64,000 nt of DNA from Candidatus Krumholzibacteriota bacterium (GCA_030609325.1 JAUWCL010000017.1:1-64000), one strand, 5' to 3'; counted from the stretch's first letter, positions 23,549-32,743 are shown. The notes: generated by a model from the letters alone, not told the origin. Made by a program: numbers and translations.

Positions 23549-26122
23549 CTAATCCGTGATGGTTACGGTTTCCGCACGGTAACCGGCAAACGTATCTTCG
23601 TTCAGAAAATAATCCTTCAGATGCCTGTTCTGCAGGTAAGCCCGTCTGTTTACGGATATCCTTACCGTGTAAACACCATTAGCCATCCCCTGAGGTATCC
23701 TTACGCGAATCTCCTGCTGCACCCTCTCCCCCGGGTTCCACATGTCCGGCTGCCTGCCTCCACCGTCGAGTCTCCCCGAAACTGTATACCGGTAGAGTTC
23801 CCCTCTCTTCCGCTCTACCTTTCGCCTGTACTGCTTGCCATACCACTCCCTGTAGAACGGCCCCTTCCTGAAGTCTGTGTCGAATCTTACCGTCCAGTAG
23901 AGAGGGAGCCCGAACTCCACCTGATTCGTCTCCGCCCAGCACACTGTGATAACGACGGCATCACCAGGAGCGTAGGCGGCTGCATCCATAGTGAATCCAC
24001 CGAGGATGATCTCCTCTCCGACCGGGATATTCCCTTCGCCTGTACAGGCACCTGTGACGTTCGGAACTCTATCGGAATATGTCGATGAGGATGTGTCGAC
24101 GGTAAAAAGCTTCATTGTACCTCTTGAACGGATCTCCCCGAGGAATTCGTACGATCCGAACCTTAGCATCGAACGTATGCCTGATTCCTGCGAGTTTACG
24201 CCGAAGAAATCCTCCATCATCGGCGGACCGGCATCGACAAAAAGGTATTCCGCGCCTCCGGCCAGTATCCGTTCGAGAACGATCGAATCGGAAACCGAGG
24301 GGGAATAGATATCCCTCGATCTCCTCGCCCTGTCGACGGCCGCCGTATCGGCCGGTGAACAGTGCTGATCCAGAATCACCGTAACGAAATGATCCGTGAA
24401 TGCGGATATATAATAGCTCGATACGGGATCGGCCGCGATCACCGAACCGGCTGGGATATCCGAGAGGAAGTCAGAGATAAGCTCCCCACTTCCCTCTTCA
24501 CCGGCGGCTCCGTGCCTGAGCACCGAGGACATCTTCGCAGGCAGTGATGCCGCGGACGGCCTGAGGAATACGGAGACGAACATAATAAATACAAGAGCGC
24601 CGGCCGCATGCACCACGGCCCTGCGTTTCCATCCTCTGTCACCGCTTTCTGGTCTCCATCTGCCGGTCAACGCTCCCCTTCCGGCCCCGAAGACAGCGAG
24701 GGCGATATATACCATCGCAGGCGCGGCGTATAGCAGACGGTAGTGCATGTAGCCGGCCGCCATATTAAGCGGAGTCGCCGTAAGTGGATTGAGCACGAGG
24801 AGGGCGGGAACGGCGAAGAGCAGCCATACCAGGCGGGATCTCCTGTACCCGGATGTCATTATGGGAAAAATCGGGATCACGAGGACGGCGAAGAGAAACG
24901 GGAATCCCATTCCGGCGATGAGCTCCGCCGGGTCCGTCACCCTCAGCCCCGCGCCGATCTCCATCATCCCCTGGATGTGTGTATGTATCATGTTCGGCCG
25001 GTCCGTTAAATGGATCAGCCTCACGGCGAGAGGAAGCGCAACGGCTGCCGATACCAGCGGGACCGCCTTCCAGAAGCGTCCTATCCATTCCCTTCCCCAA
25101 CGTGCAATCGAAACATAAATCATCAGGCCGAGAAGAAACACTCCCAGGACGGGAGCGTACGAAAGATGTATCGCTGTCCCGGCTGCCGACGTGACGACGG
25201 CCATGCCGAGATCCGTTCCCCTCTGCGTCCTGAGATACCTGATCATAAACCCGGCCGTTCCCCAGAAGATGATCTGCGAGATGTTCCTGCTGTACGAGAG
25301 CTTCGTCAGCCAGGCAAACCCGTCGCCCCTGAAGAAGAGGAACAGGAAAAGAACGGAGAGGGCCTTCACCGGAATCGAACCGGAGAGCTCACCCGCGAGG
25401 AACCAGAACACGACGATGGCGAAAAACGACAGAAAGGCCGGCATCATAATCCACAGAACGTGGGGTTCGGTGTCGGCCTGCCATGCCCACAGGGATACGA
25501 CCGGATGCCACAACCCCTTGCGCGGATCGAACGATGTTCCGTCTCCCTCGATATAAAACGAGTCCCCGGGAAGAATCCCGCCTCCGTTCAGGCTTCTCCT
25601 GATGAAGCTGATATGGTCGGGAGCGTCGGTGTCCACCCCCATCTCTCCGTTTCCAGCCAGCATCACGGTACATATTCCAAAGAGCAATATGAAGACGACC
25701 AGCATCGTCTTCTTCTCCCTGATTGAATAATCCTCCCTGCGTGAAAATATGCCTACGAGGTCCATCCCTTTTTCATACTCATCCTTACTCGTGGCAATAC
25801 CCCGATATACGAGGGCGATGCCTATCGTCGAAGCGTATGCCACGGCGATGAACGGGTATGTTATTCCAGGGATGAATCCTATGCAGACGGCGAGGCACGA
25901 GGCCGACAAACCCGTCAGAAAAACCATTGTTATACCCTCGAAATCGGCCTTCACCCCTCCGAAGAGTATATCCGACAGAAGGATACCGGGAAGTACTATC
26001 AGCGAGTAAAAGGCGAGTGCCATCCCCGCACTGTCAGGGCCGGGCAGGATCCTCAGGCCGGTGAGAAGCGACAGCAACACTATCGAGATATTTACTATGA
26101 GAAAAGTCGTTCGTCTGATCAA
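23549..26122 (-). CDS. Large polytopic membrane protein, GT-C-like, with C-terminal beta domain
   Basis: About 857 residues from a TTG start at 26122; the reading frame is open further upstream but would run into the SMR-like gene. The start is followed directly by a membrane segment (FLIVNISIVLLSLLTGL). Roughly a dozen hydrophobic segments fill residues 5-540, with acidic loops such as GVDTDAPDHISF that recall GT-C transferases or polymerase-like proteins. A soluble C-terminal part (about 560-857) includes a region rich in Tyr/Trp/Arg that looks like a beta sandwich (DAVVITVCWAET, GVYTVRISVNRRAY). Role unproven; glycosyl transfer from a lipid carrier in the periplasm, or polymerisation (Wzy-like), fits the context. 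Confidence 0.65.
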   Translation of the reverse strand: MIRRTTFLIVNISIVLLSLLTGLRILPGPDSAGMALAFYSLIVLPGILLSDILFGGVKADFEGITMVFLTGLSASCLAVCIGFIPGITYPFIAVAYASTIGIALVYRGIATSKDEYEKGMDLVGIFSRREDYSIREKKTMLVVFILLFGICTVMLAGNGEMGVDTDAPDHISFIRRSLNGGGILPGDSFYIEGDGTSFDPRKGLWHPVVSLWAWQADTEPHVLWIMMPAFLSFFAIVVFWFLAGELSGSIPVKALSVLFLFLFFRGDGFAWLTKLSYSRNISQIIFWGTAGFMIRYLRTQRGTDLGMAVVTSAAGTAIHLSYAPVLGVFLLGLMIYVSIARWGREWIGRFWKAVPLVSAAVALPLAVRLIHLTDRPNMIHTHIQGMMEIGAGLRVTDPAELIAGMGFPFLFAVLVIPIFPIMTSGYRRSRLVWLLFAVPALLVLNPLTATPLNMAAGYMHYRLLYAAPAMVYIALAVFGAGRGALTGRWRPESGDRGWKRRAVVHAAGALVFIMFVSVFLRPSAASLPAKMSSVLRHGAAGEEGSGELISDFLSDIPAGSVIAADPVSSYYISAFTDHFVTVILDQHCSPADTAAVDRARRSRDIYSPSVSDSIVLERILAGGAEYLFVDAGPPMMEDFFGVNSQESGIRSMLRFGSYEFLGEIRSRGTMKLFTVDTSSSTYSDRVPNVTGACTGEGNIPVGEEIILGGFTMDAAAYAPGDAVVITVCWAETNQVEFGLPLYWTVRFDTDFRKGPFYREWYGKQYRRKVERKRGELYRYTVSGRLDGGGRQPDMWNPGERVQQEIRVRIPQGMANGVYTVRISVNRRAYLQNRHLKDYFLNEDTFAGYRAETVTITD

Positions 26123-26163
26123 GTACCGCTGCCCCCCGTCCTGATATACCGGTCCCGCTTCCC

Positions 26164-26538
26164 CTACTGAGCGGAAAATGTCCGGCCCACGAGGAATACG
26201 CCAAGGCAGATCACGAGGATGCCGATGAACCTCTGCACCGAGAAAGACTCGCCGAGCAGTACCGGAGAGAGAATCGCGGTGAGCACGTATGACAGGCTCA
26301 CCATGGGAAATGCCCAGCTCAACTCCGCGCGGGAAAGGATTACGATCCACAGCACTGCACTGAAGGCATAGGCAAGAAATCCCCCGATGACAAAGCCGGA
26401 CGTGACTACCCGGGGAACGTAATCGAAGAATTGCGAAATTTCTATCTTTCCTATCTTGTTTATCCCCGCTTTCATCATAAACTGTCCGGCCGTATTAAAA
26501 CAAACGGTGATGAATATCAAGAGCAGGTTATTCAGCAT
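26164..26538 (-). CDS. SMR/EamA-type small membrane protein (possible lipid-sugar flippase subunit)
   Basis: A 124-residue protein with four predicted membrane helices (LLLIFITVCFNTAGQFMM, FVIGGFLAYAFSAVLWIVIL, FPMVSLSYVLTAILSPVLLG, FIGILVICLGVFLVG). The fold matches small multidrug resistance and ArnE/ArnF-like proteins; in glycan clusters next to a dolichyl-phosphate-mannose-synthase-like GT2, such proteins are candidates for moving undecaprenyl-phosphate sugars across the membrane. The start at 26538 is chosen over upstream in-frame codons because GGAAGGA lies directly before it and the upstream gene ends at 26550. Confidence 0.75.
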   Translation of the reverse strand: MLNNLLLIFITVCFNTAGQFMMKAGINKIGKIEISQFFDYVPRVVTSGFVIGGFLAYAFSAVLWIVILSRAELSWAFPMVSLSYVLTAILSPVLLGESFSVQRFIGILVICLGVFLVGRTFSAQ

Positions 26539-26549
26539 TTTATCCTTCC

Positions 26550-27233
26550 CTATTTCTTCAGAGGTGTGAATCTCAGCTTGACCAGATACATAAGGTTCTC
26601 GAATCCGTCTTTCCACTTATCGAGTTTGACCTCGCCGACCCGCGGATGATAGTTGACATGGTACTCGCCGAACTTCAAGTCCGGATGCCTGATCGCGTTG
26701 ATCTTGATCTCCTCGCTCAGCGGCATGCCGTCGCTCTTCAACTGGAGCTTCGGGTAGATCCCGCTTCTGTATATCCACATCCCCGACTGCGAATCCCTGA
26801 TTCCGCGCATGAAGAGAACGAGCGTACCGAAAGTAAGTATCCCGTTCCCGACCTTGTTGGAGAAGTTCATCGCTTTCTGATCCTTGAGAGGGAACCTCGA
26901 GGCGGACACAAAATCGAGATCGTTGTCGAGAAGGAAATCGATGCATTCCTCTATCTGCTCGACCGGATATGTGCCGTCTCCGTCCATCGTCACGGTTATA
27001 TCACCCGTAACGGCGGGCAGCCCCGCCTTGTAGGCCGCTCCGTATCCCTTCCGCTCCTCGAATACGATCCTGGCGCCCCTCCCCCGGGCCACTTCCGCCG
27101 TCCTGTCGGTCGAGTTGTTGTCAACGACAACTACCTCGTCCACCGATTCAGGCAGTGAATCGATGACCAGGACGATGCCTTCTTCCTCGTTGAAGCACGG
27201 GATAACCACGGAGATCTTCTTTTCACGGTACAT
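26550..27233 (-). CDS. Glycosyltransferase family 2 (dolichyl-phosphate mannose synthase-like)
   Basis: A 227-residue GT-A enzyme. The N terminus ISVVIPCFNEEEGI, the Asp in VVDNNSTDRTAEV and the metal site TMDGDGTYP (DxD) are all present, as in DPM1/GtrB enzymes that make polyprenyl-phosphate sugars. Unlike GtrB it has no C-terminal membrane helices. Together with the following SMR-like protein and the GT-C-like protein it forms a plausible three-part module: make a lipid-P-sugar, flip it, transfer it outside. Confidence 0.86.
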   Translation of the reverse strand: MYREKKISVVIPCFNEEEGIVLVIDSLPESVDEVVVVDNNSTDRTAEVARGRGARIVFEERKGYGAAYKAGLPAVTGDITVTMDGDGTYPVEQIEECIDFLLDNDLDFVSASRFPLKDQKAMNFSNKVGNGILTFGTLVLFMRGIRDSQSGMWIYRSGIYPKLQLKSDGMPLSEEIKINAIRHPDLKFGEYHVNYHPRVGEVKLDKWKDGFENLMYLVKLRFTPLKK

Positions 27234-27248
27234 GTTCGGGTTCCTTCG

Positions 27249-28751
27249 TCAGAATATGGATACGATCTTTTCCTTCAGCGGGATCGGGAGCCTCATCATC
27301 AGGGTCTTCTCCCTATCGCCTAACAATTTCAACAGCTTCACTCCTGCCAGCAGCAAGATTACCCCGATCAGCATCTGCACGGCAAGGGCGATGGTAGAAT
27401 TCCATCTCGAAGCGCTTATTCCGAGCAGGGCGGTCGGCAATGCGGCTAGATAACACCTGACCACGAATCCGGCCGGTATCGCAAGGCCGGAATCGAACCT
27501 TCCGGCGACCTTCCTGAAAACCACGACGGCCAGCAGCATTACGGCAGCTACAGGGAAAAACGCCCCCCACAACCCAAACCTGGGGATAAACACAAGATCC
27601 AGACCGATATTGACGATGGCAAGGGCGGCGAATACGAGCATGTTGACCCAGCTTTTCTCCATGACGTACAGGGCCATGCTAAGTGGAGTATAGAGAAAGG
27701 AGTACGAGAAGACAACGAAAAACAGCCTCGTCATTTCGGCCGCCGGGGCCATCCCCTCTCCGAAAAGGAGCGGTACGAGAGGTCCGGAGAACGCGAATCC
27801 CATCGCCGCCACCGGGACGACGAGCAGAAAGAGCAGCCTGTAATAGACATCTACCGATTCGGTGAGCTTTCCGGGGTCCTTCGCGTAAGCCTCTGATATC
27901 CCCGCCATGACGATCGGCCATATCGAGAGCGGGATGAACTCGAGCGCCATCTGCGGGATCCTGTATGCGAGCCCGAAATGACCGGCGGCCTTCATGCCGG
28001 TGAAATGACCGAGAAAGAGGACCTCCGAATGCCTCCAGACGATCTGGTTTAGAATGCCTGTCGCCACGAATGGAAGTGAATATCTCAGCATTCGCGCCGC
28101 TCCCGGCCCGGGAACATCATCGGTCGGTCCCTTCCCGGTCAGCTCGATCACCTCGGGCAGCAGGAGCAGGATCATCGCCAGATTGACCGCGCCCCCGGCG
28201 ACAAGCACCCCGGCAATACCCCAGCCTGCTTTCATAAACAGGATTAGTAGAATGACGTATGTTGCGTTACCTGCTACCATTACGATAGCCAGGCGCCTTG
28301 TCTCGTACCATGACTGGAGGACGTTCATAGTGAGCGACATACCCGCCTCGAAGAGGACGAGTCCGAGAGCGATGACGATATATGTCCTGAATACCGATGA
28401 ATCCTGGTGGAACACCGAGGCCAGCCAGTCTCCCGAGAGGTACCCGGCGAGCGTCAGTACGGCCCAGACAAGCGCCTGGAGCACGGCCAGTCGTCCCATG
28501 TCGGATATCAGGGTCCTCATGCCTCCCTTGACCCTCACCTCGGGGATATACCGCAGGACGGCCTTGCCGCCGCCGAGCATCACGATGACCAGTGCGAACC
28601 CTGTAACAGTCCTGAGGACGTTGAGTACTCCCCAGTCATGCTCTCCGAGAGAACGGACTATGACGATATACGCAAGAGGCATCGCGAGGAACCGGGCGAT
28701 CTTCGCCACCACGCTCCACGACATCGCCTTTCCCGCCTTCTCTAATATCAT
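27249..28751 (-). CDS. Polysaccharide flippase (Wzx/MATE-like)
   Basis: A 500-residue membrane protein starting MILEKAGKAMSWSVVAKIAR, with about 12-14 hydrophobic segments arranged as in the polysaccharide transporter family of the MOP superfamily. It should flip the undecaprenyl-linked repeat unit to the periplasmic face. The ATG at 28751 has a strong site (GGGAGGAAGGA) and overlaps the stop of the AlkP-fold gene by 4 bases (ATGA). The open frame continues upstream but has no features. Confidence 0.85.
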   Translation of the reverse strand: MILEKAGKAMSWSVVAKIARFLAMPLAYIVIVRSLGEHDWGVLNVLRTVTGFALVIVMLGGGKAVLRYIPEVRVKGGMRTLISDMGRLAVLQALVWAVLTLAGYLSGDWLASVFHQDSSVFRTYIVIALGLVLFEAGMSLTMNVLQSWYETRRLAIVMVAGNATYVILLILFMKAGWGIAGVLVAGGAVNLAMILLLLPEVIELTGKGPTDDVPGPGAARMLRYSLPFVATGILNQIVWRHSEVLFLGHFTGMKAAGHFGLAYRIPQMALEFIPLSIWPIVMAGISEAYAKDPGKLTESVDVYYRLLFLLVVPVAAMGFAFSGPLVPLLFGEGMAPAAEMTRLFFVVFSYSFLYTPLSMALYVMEKSWVNMLVFAALAIVNIGLDLVFIPRFGLWGAFFPVAAVMLLAVVVFRKVAGRFDSGLAIPAGFVVRCYLAALPTALLGISASRWNSTIALAVQMLIGVILLLAGVKLLKLLGDREKTLMMRLPIPLKEKIVSIF

Positions 28752-29881
28752 TCCTTCCTCCCACCCCCCCTGAATCCAGGCAGGAGAAATCGGGCGATTC
28801 CGGTGACAGGCGCCTCGTCCCCCTGAAACTCCTCGCTGGAGAACATTACGCTGTCCATACACGAGGCGCCGGGATGATACCCGTGCATCCCCTTCACGGG
28901 AGCGCTTCCCATGTAGCTCGGCAGGATGATCGTTCCAGGATCGCACAGGAACACGATGTCGCCGTACTCCCCCCGTGGAAAATGCACTCCGAGCGAATTC
29001 AGTTCTTCAGTCCCGAGCAGCTTCCCGCCCGGCGACCTCTCGAGGATTTCCGATATCGCCCTGGAGGCCCTTTCCCCCGAAACCCTGAAACGCGCCATCG
29101 TTGAATCATAAAATGGAACGTAGTCGCCGGGTATCTTCAGGCCTGTCGCCTCCACGGACTTGATCAGGTCGATATGGCCGGTCACGTCGCACATGCCGTG
29201 ATCACCCAGCACGATGAATCTCGGGTCGGGGAATCTCGATACGAGCGAGTCGATCCTCTCGCGGTAGAGTCTCAGCCTCGAACCGATCGCTTCTTCTCTG
29301 GATCCGTATCTGTGCAGATCCGAATCGAGCCCGGCAGTGTAGACTAGATGGAATGAGGACTCCCCCGTTTCGAGGGCGGATTCGAGCTCGTCGAACGCCT
29401 GCTCCTCCGGAGTGTCGTAGTCCCTTATGAAAACGCCGCCCTCATCGTACGCCTGGTCCAGAATGCTGCGCCTGTTCCCGCCTCCCAGCGGGCCGAACAC
29501 CGATTTCCGCGCTGGGAGATCGAGTCGTTCCAGGACCTCGCGCGGAATGTCGTAGAGGCTGAAATATGCCGTTACGCGGTCGATCCTCGACAGCTTCCAT
29601 CTCAGAAGATTGCGTACCCAGAGCCTGTCAGGTCCGCCGAACAGCCTGAGTCCCCGGAGCAGGCCGAAAGGCGATCCCCCGCCGACGAAGGAAAACATCA
29701 TCCAGAGCCCGTGAACGTCTGGGGCGCTTCCCGTGAGGATCGAGGTAAGCGCCGCCTGGCTGAAACCGAGAACAGTCTTGAGCCTGGTCCTGAACGGCAG
29801 ACTCCCGGGACTGAAGCCATGGTGATCGACCAACTCGCATCCTAGCGCGTCTATGAGGATAACGACCGTTCTCTCACCCAA
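28748..29881 (-). CDS. AlkP-superfamily hydrolase in the exopolysaccharide cluster
   Basis: A 377-residue alkaline-phosphatase-fold protein. VVILIDALGCELVD (residues 5-18) gives the first metal Asp, the region GFSQAALTSILTGSAPDVHG the nucleophile, VLGDHGMCDVTGH near residue 223 the second metal pair, and VKGMHGYHPG near residue 338 the last His. No signal peptide is seen. It is distinct in length and sequence from the other AlkP-fold protein at 13238-14719. It is coupled to the flippase gene by an ATGA overlap and overlaps the upstream nucleotidyltransferase gene by 8 bases. Substrate unknown; a phosphorylated lipid or glycan intermediate is a guess. Confidence 0.78.
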   Translation of the reverse strand: MGERTVVILIDALGCELVDHHGFSPGSLPFRTRLKTVLGFSQAALTSILTGSAPDVHGLWMMFSFVGGGSPFGLLRGLRLFGGPDRLWVRNLLRWKLSRIDRVTAYFSLYDIPREVLERLDLPARKSVFGPLGGGNRRSILDQAYDEGGVFIRDYDTPEEQAFDELESALETGESSFHLVYTAGLDSDLHRYGSREEAIGSRLRLYRERIDSLVSRFPDPRFIVLGDHGMCDVTGHIDLIKSVEATGLKIPGDYVPFYDSTMARFRVSGERASRAISEILERSPGGKLLGTEELNSLGVHFPRGEYGDIVFLCDPGTIILPSYMGSAPVKGMHGYHPGASCMDSVMFSSEEFQGDEAPVTGIARFLLPGFRGGGRKE

Positions 29882-31109
29882 GGTTCTCCTCCTCCCTGCC
29901 CGTCACCAGCCTGCGCCATTCCGCCGACGTCCTGGAAGCGGCTTCCCCCCACGATGTCCTGCCGTGGGGGTAACCTCCCGGAGCAGCTCCGACGACGCCG
30001 CCCGTGCCCTTCTCCGCCGCATGCCTGATCAGCCTGACTGATTCTTCCCTGATATGCCCGCCGGGCTCCCGCCCCGAGAGCAATGATCCTATAAAAAGTT
30101 TCATCCTGCCTGCGATCGAAATATCGTGAACGGCTGCATTCCAGGCCCGCAAGAGATCTGTGAACCGCAGCCTGCCCCCCACGTCCCGTCCGTGATCCTT
30201 CCGCGAGATCCCGTCCCTTACTGCCAGCAGATCCCCGGCAGCCTCGAGCCACATGCGCCATGCTCGATCCTCTTCCATCCATACCCTGTCCGCAACGGGG
30301 TCGATCTTGAATCCAGTCCACCTCACAGCATCGTCCGTGAGAGATCCTCCGAGTTCCCTGCGTACTTCCGAAGCCTCCGGCGAGTTGGCGAGGAATTCGG
30401 CTCTCGCGACGTAACCCGACCGGTACATGCTTTCCGCGCACAGCGATGAAGTCACAATATCGGTATATACACGGGACACCCCGTAGAGAAATCTGTAGAG
30501 ATCCTTACCTTCCGGCCTGTCCATTGCTGGTCTGTCGCCGAGGAATGCGGCCATCCTGTTCTCGAGAATCCTCAGGGCCTCCCGGGTCGCTATCTCACCG
30601 GGGCCGAACGACGGGAAACGATCGAGGAGTCCCTTTCCGCCGTGCAGCAGCACTCCCCTCTCACGCATATCGAACACCCCGGGAGACAGAGGCATCTCGG
30701 CGAGCTCTCCCGCCGTCATGACGCCTGCGTCTATCCTGCCTTCGAATCGGGCGTCTGGAAGAAGGTCCTCGCATGCCTTCCCGATGATCGATCTTCGAGG
30801 ATAAAGCACCGCATGAGACTCCGGCGAAGATACGACCAGCAGAAGATCCATATCCGAGAGAAAAACGGGGCCGCCGTAGAGCATTACAACGCTTCCCTCG
30901 CACGACGCGAAGCTGCCCGAAAGGATCAGCCCCTCCACATTGCCCGGCCCGGCCTTCCCGACGATCAGATCGCGGCACTGTTCGATGAATCCGGGGAAGA
31001 CGTCTGCGTACCAGGACTCGAGAGCGCTGTCGCTGCATCGGCGCTCAAGAGAAAAAACCCCGCGCCTGGGATTACACGGGAAGAGGTCTTCGCGGCTTTC
31101 GCCCTGCAC
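29874..31109 (-). CDS. Nucleotidyltransferase-fold protein of unknown target
   Basis: A 411-residue soluble protein. Residues about 53-90 carry a polymerase-beta-type nucleotidyltransferase motif: GSFASCEGS, then a strand with SDMDLLLVV (Asp-x-Asp metal site). The rest is mostly helical and is not recognised by me. Such enzymes add a nucleotide to a protein, RNA or small molecule, but the helix-rich C-terminal half gives no clue to which. The start is GTG at 31109, directly following the TAA of the CpsD-like gene, with AGGCGGG upstream. It overlaps the AlkP-fold gene by 8 bases. Confidence 0.6.
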   Translation of the reverse strand: MQGESREDLFPCNPRRGVFSLERRCSDSALESWYADVFPGFIEQCRDLIVGKAGPGNVEGLILSGSFASCEGSVVMLYGGPVFLSDMDLLLVVSSPESHAVLYPRRSIIGKACEDLLPDARFEGRIDAGVMTAGELAEMPLSPGVFDMRERGVLLHGGKGLLDRFPSFGPGEIATREALRILENRMAAFLGDRPAMDRPEGKDLYRFLYGVSRVYTDIVTSSLCAESMYRSGYVARAEFLANSPEASEVRRELGGSLTDDAVRWTGFKIDPVADRVWMEEDRAWRMWLEAAGDLLAVRDGISRKDHGRDVGGRLRFTDLLRAWNAAVHDISIAGRMKLFIGSLLSGREPGGHIREESVRLIRHAAEKGTGGVVGAAPGGYPHGRTSWGEAASRTSAEWRRLVTGREEENLG

Positions 31110-31874
31110 TTATACCCGCCTGTATATGAACTCGGGGATATAGTATTTCTTTCTGTTGAGCACGGTCCCGATGAACCTTCCATCGAGCTTCTGGATCATC
31201 AACATGGCCCGCTTGATAACCTCGCGCTTTGTCTTGCCGGACTGTACCACGATCACGGTACCTGTCGCGTACGAACCGATAATCGGCGTCTCCGGCGCCT
31301 CCATGACGGCGGAAGTATCGATCAGGATATAATCGTACATCTCCCTTATCGCGTTGATGAAGGTGGACATATTCTCCGAGTTGAACAGGGGCTGTGTGAT
31401 ATCGGCTCCCTTCCTCGGACCGATTGTCACGACGTCGAGGAATCCCCCGTCGACGTTCCTGATAACTTTTTCGAGAGGAGCGGAGCCGGAGAGGTAGGTG
31501 AGTATCCCCCTGTCGTTCTCCAGCCCGAACAGCGTATGGATCTCCGGATTGATAACGGCGCAATCGACGAGGAGCACACGGTCGGTCTGGCCCAGTGCCA
31601 GCAACCTCGCGAGAAATGCCACTATCGTCGTCTTCCCCTCTCCGGCGACTGCAGAGGTGAACATGATCACCCTGTAATCGTTGTTCTTCAGCTCCGAGTC
31701 GATCGAGTTTCTCAGGGTCATCAGCCCGCGCTTGAAGTTCTCGTCGACACCGCGGAGAAACGTGCTCCCGGGTTCCTGCCCCGGCTCGCGTTGGACGCGC
31801 ATCTGTTCCCTTTTTCGGGGATGTCCCGATTTGTTATTCTCGGCTTTTCTAAGCGCGTCAAAGATCTTGCTCAC
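31110..31874 (-). CDS. CpsD/BY-kinase-like P-loop protein with degenerate kinase motifs
   Basis: A 254-residue member of the bacterial tyrosine-kinase/ParA-like fold. It begins MSKIFDALRKAE, the usual lead of exopolysaccharide-associated kinases. Walker A is intact (SAVAGEGKTT, about residue 73). The Walker A-prime motif reads VLLVDCAVINP, without the second Asp and the Arg of the DxDxR consensus. Walker B reads YILIDTSAVMEAP, where DxxP is not followed by the usual PP. The C terminus has only a few tyrosines (KKYYIPEFIY), not a cluster. It may bind ATP and regulate Wzz without phosphorylating tyrosine. Confidence 0.78.
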   Translation of the reverse strand: MSKIFDALRKAENNKSGHPRKREQMRVQREPGQEPGSTFLRGVDENFKRGLMTLRNSIDSELKNNDYRVIMFTSAVAGEGKTTIVAFLARLLALGQTDRVLLVDCAVINPEIHTLFGLENDRGILTYLSGSAPLEKVIRNVDGGFLDVVTIGPRKGADITQPLFNSENMSTFINAIREMYDYILIDTSAVMEAPETPIIGSYATGTVIVVQSGKTKREVIKRAMLMIQKLDGRFIGTVLNRKKYYIPEFIYRRV

Positions 31875-31892
31875 ATCGATCTCCCTTCGGGA

Positions 31893-32738
31893 TCACGTCG
31901 GCCTGTTGCGTCTCTGGGTGACAGACGCTTCCTTGCTCTCGAGATCCCTGATCCCCTCCCGGACGATGCGTCCGTCGATCGTCCTCATATTCGATACGAA
32001 GCCGAGCAGGAGAACCCTGTCGCAGAGAACGTTGATCAGCCTCGGAGTGCCCCCTGAATAATGATATATCTCGTCCATCGCGTCATGCGTGAATACCGGG
32101 CCCCCGTTATGCTTCCCCGCGATATTCAGCCTGTATTCGATATATCTCTCGAAATCCTCCCTGCTGAGGATCGTTATCCTGCATATTCCGGGAATGCGCT
32201 GCCTCAGCTGGCGCATTTCGTTGAGATTGAGCATCGTCTCGAGCTCCGGCTGTCCTACAAGCATTATCTGTATCAGCTTCCGGTCGCGTGTCTCGAGGTT
32301 CGAGAGCATCCGAAGCTCCTCGAGTACGTCGGGACTCAGATTCTGCGCCTCGTCGATGATCAGAACGGTGTTCCTGTTCCTCTCGTACTGGCTGATCAGG
32401 AACCTGTTCAACGTCATCAGCATCTGTGCCTTGTTCTGTCCCTCGACTTCCAGTCCGAAATCGTTGCATATGAGATAGAGGAGCTGGTCGAAAGGGAATT
32501 TCGTCGTGAATACAAAAGCGACCTCCAGCGAAGGCTGGAACAGGTCTATGAACGCGTTCACCACCGTCGTCTTCCCGACGCCCGCTTCCCCGGTGACCGC
32601 GATGAATCCCTTCTTCTGGAATATCCCGTAGGTGATATATGCAAGCGCGTCCCTGTGACTCGTGCTCCTGTACAGGAACCTGGGGTCAGGCGTGACGTTG
32701 AAGGGAAGCTCTTTGAAACCGTAATATTCCTCGTACAT
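31893..32738 (-). CDS. ExeA-like AAA ATPase of exopolysaccharide clusters
   Basis: A 281-residue AAA-type ATPase. It starts MYEEYYGFKELPFNVTPDPR, the typical N-terminal signature of ExeA/GspA-like and XrtA-associated ATPases. Walker A is GEAGVGKTT (about residue 50), Walker B VLIIDEAQNL (about 127), and an arginine-rich sensor region LRQRIP follows. Homologues sit in exosortase/PEP-CTERM exopolysaccharide clusters, yet no exosortase or PEP-CTERM protein is visible here. It probably assists export or assembly. It is 5 bases downstream of the Wzz-like gene. Confidence 0.83.
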   Translation of the reverse strand: MYEEYYGFKELPFNVTPDPRFLYRSTSHRDALAYITYGIFQKKGFIAVTGEAGVGKTTVVNAFIDLFQPSLEVAFVFTTKFPFDQLLYLICNDFGLEVEGQNKAQMLMTLNRFLISQYERNRNTVLIIDEAQNLSPDVLEELRMLSNLETRDRKLIQIMLVGQPELETMLNLNEMRQLRQRIPGICRITILSREDFERYIEYRLNIAGKHNGGPVFTHDAMDEIYHYSGGTPRLINVLCDRVLLLGFVSNMRTIDGRIVREGIRDLESKEASVTQRRNRPT

Positions 32739-32743
32739 CTTAT

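Noticed and set aside
30642-32057. A 471-residue open frame antisense to the CpsD-like and nucleotidyltransferase genes
   Set aside because: It contradicts three well-supported minus-strand genes and shows no domain.
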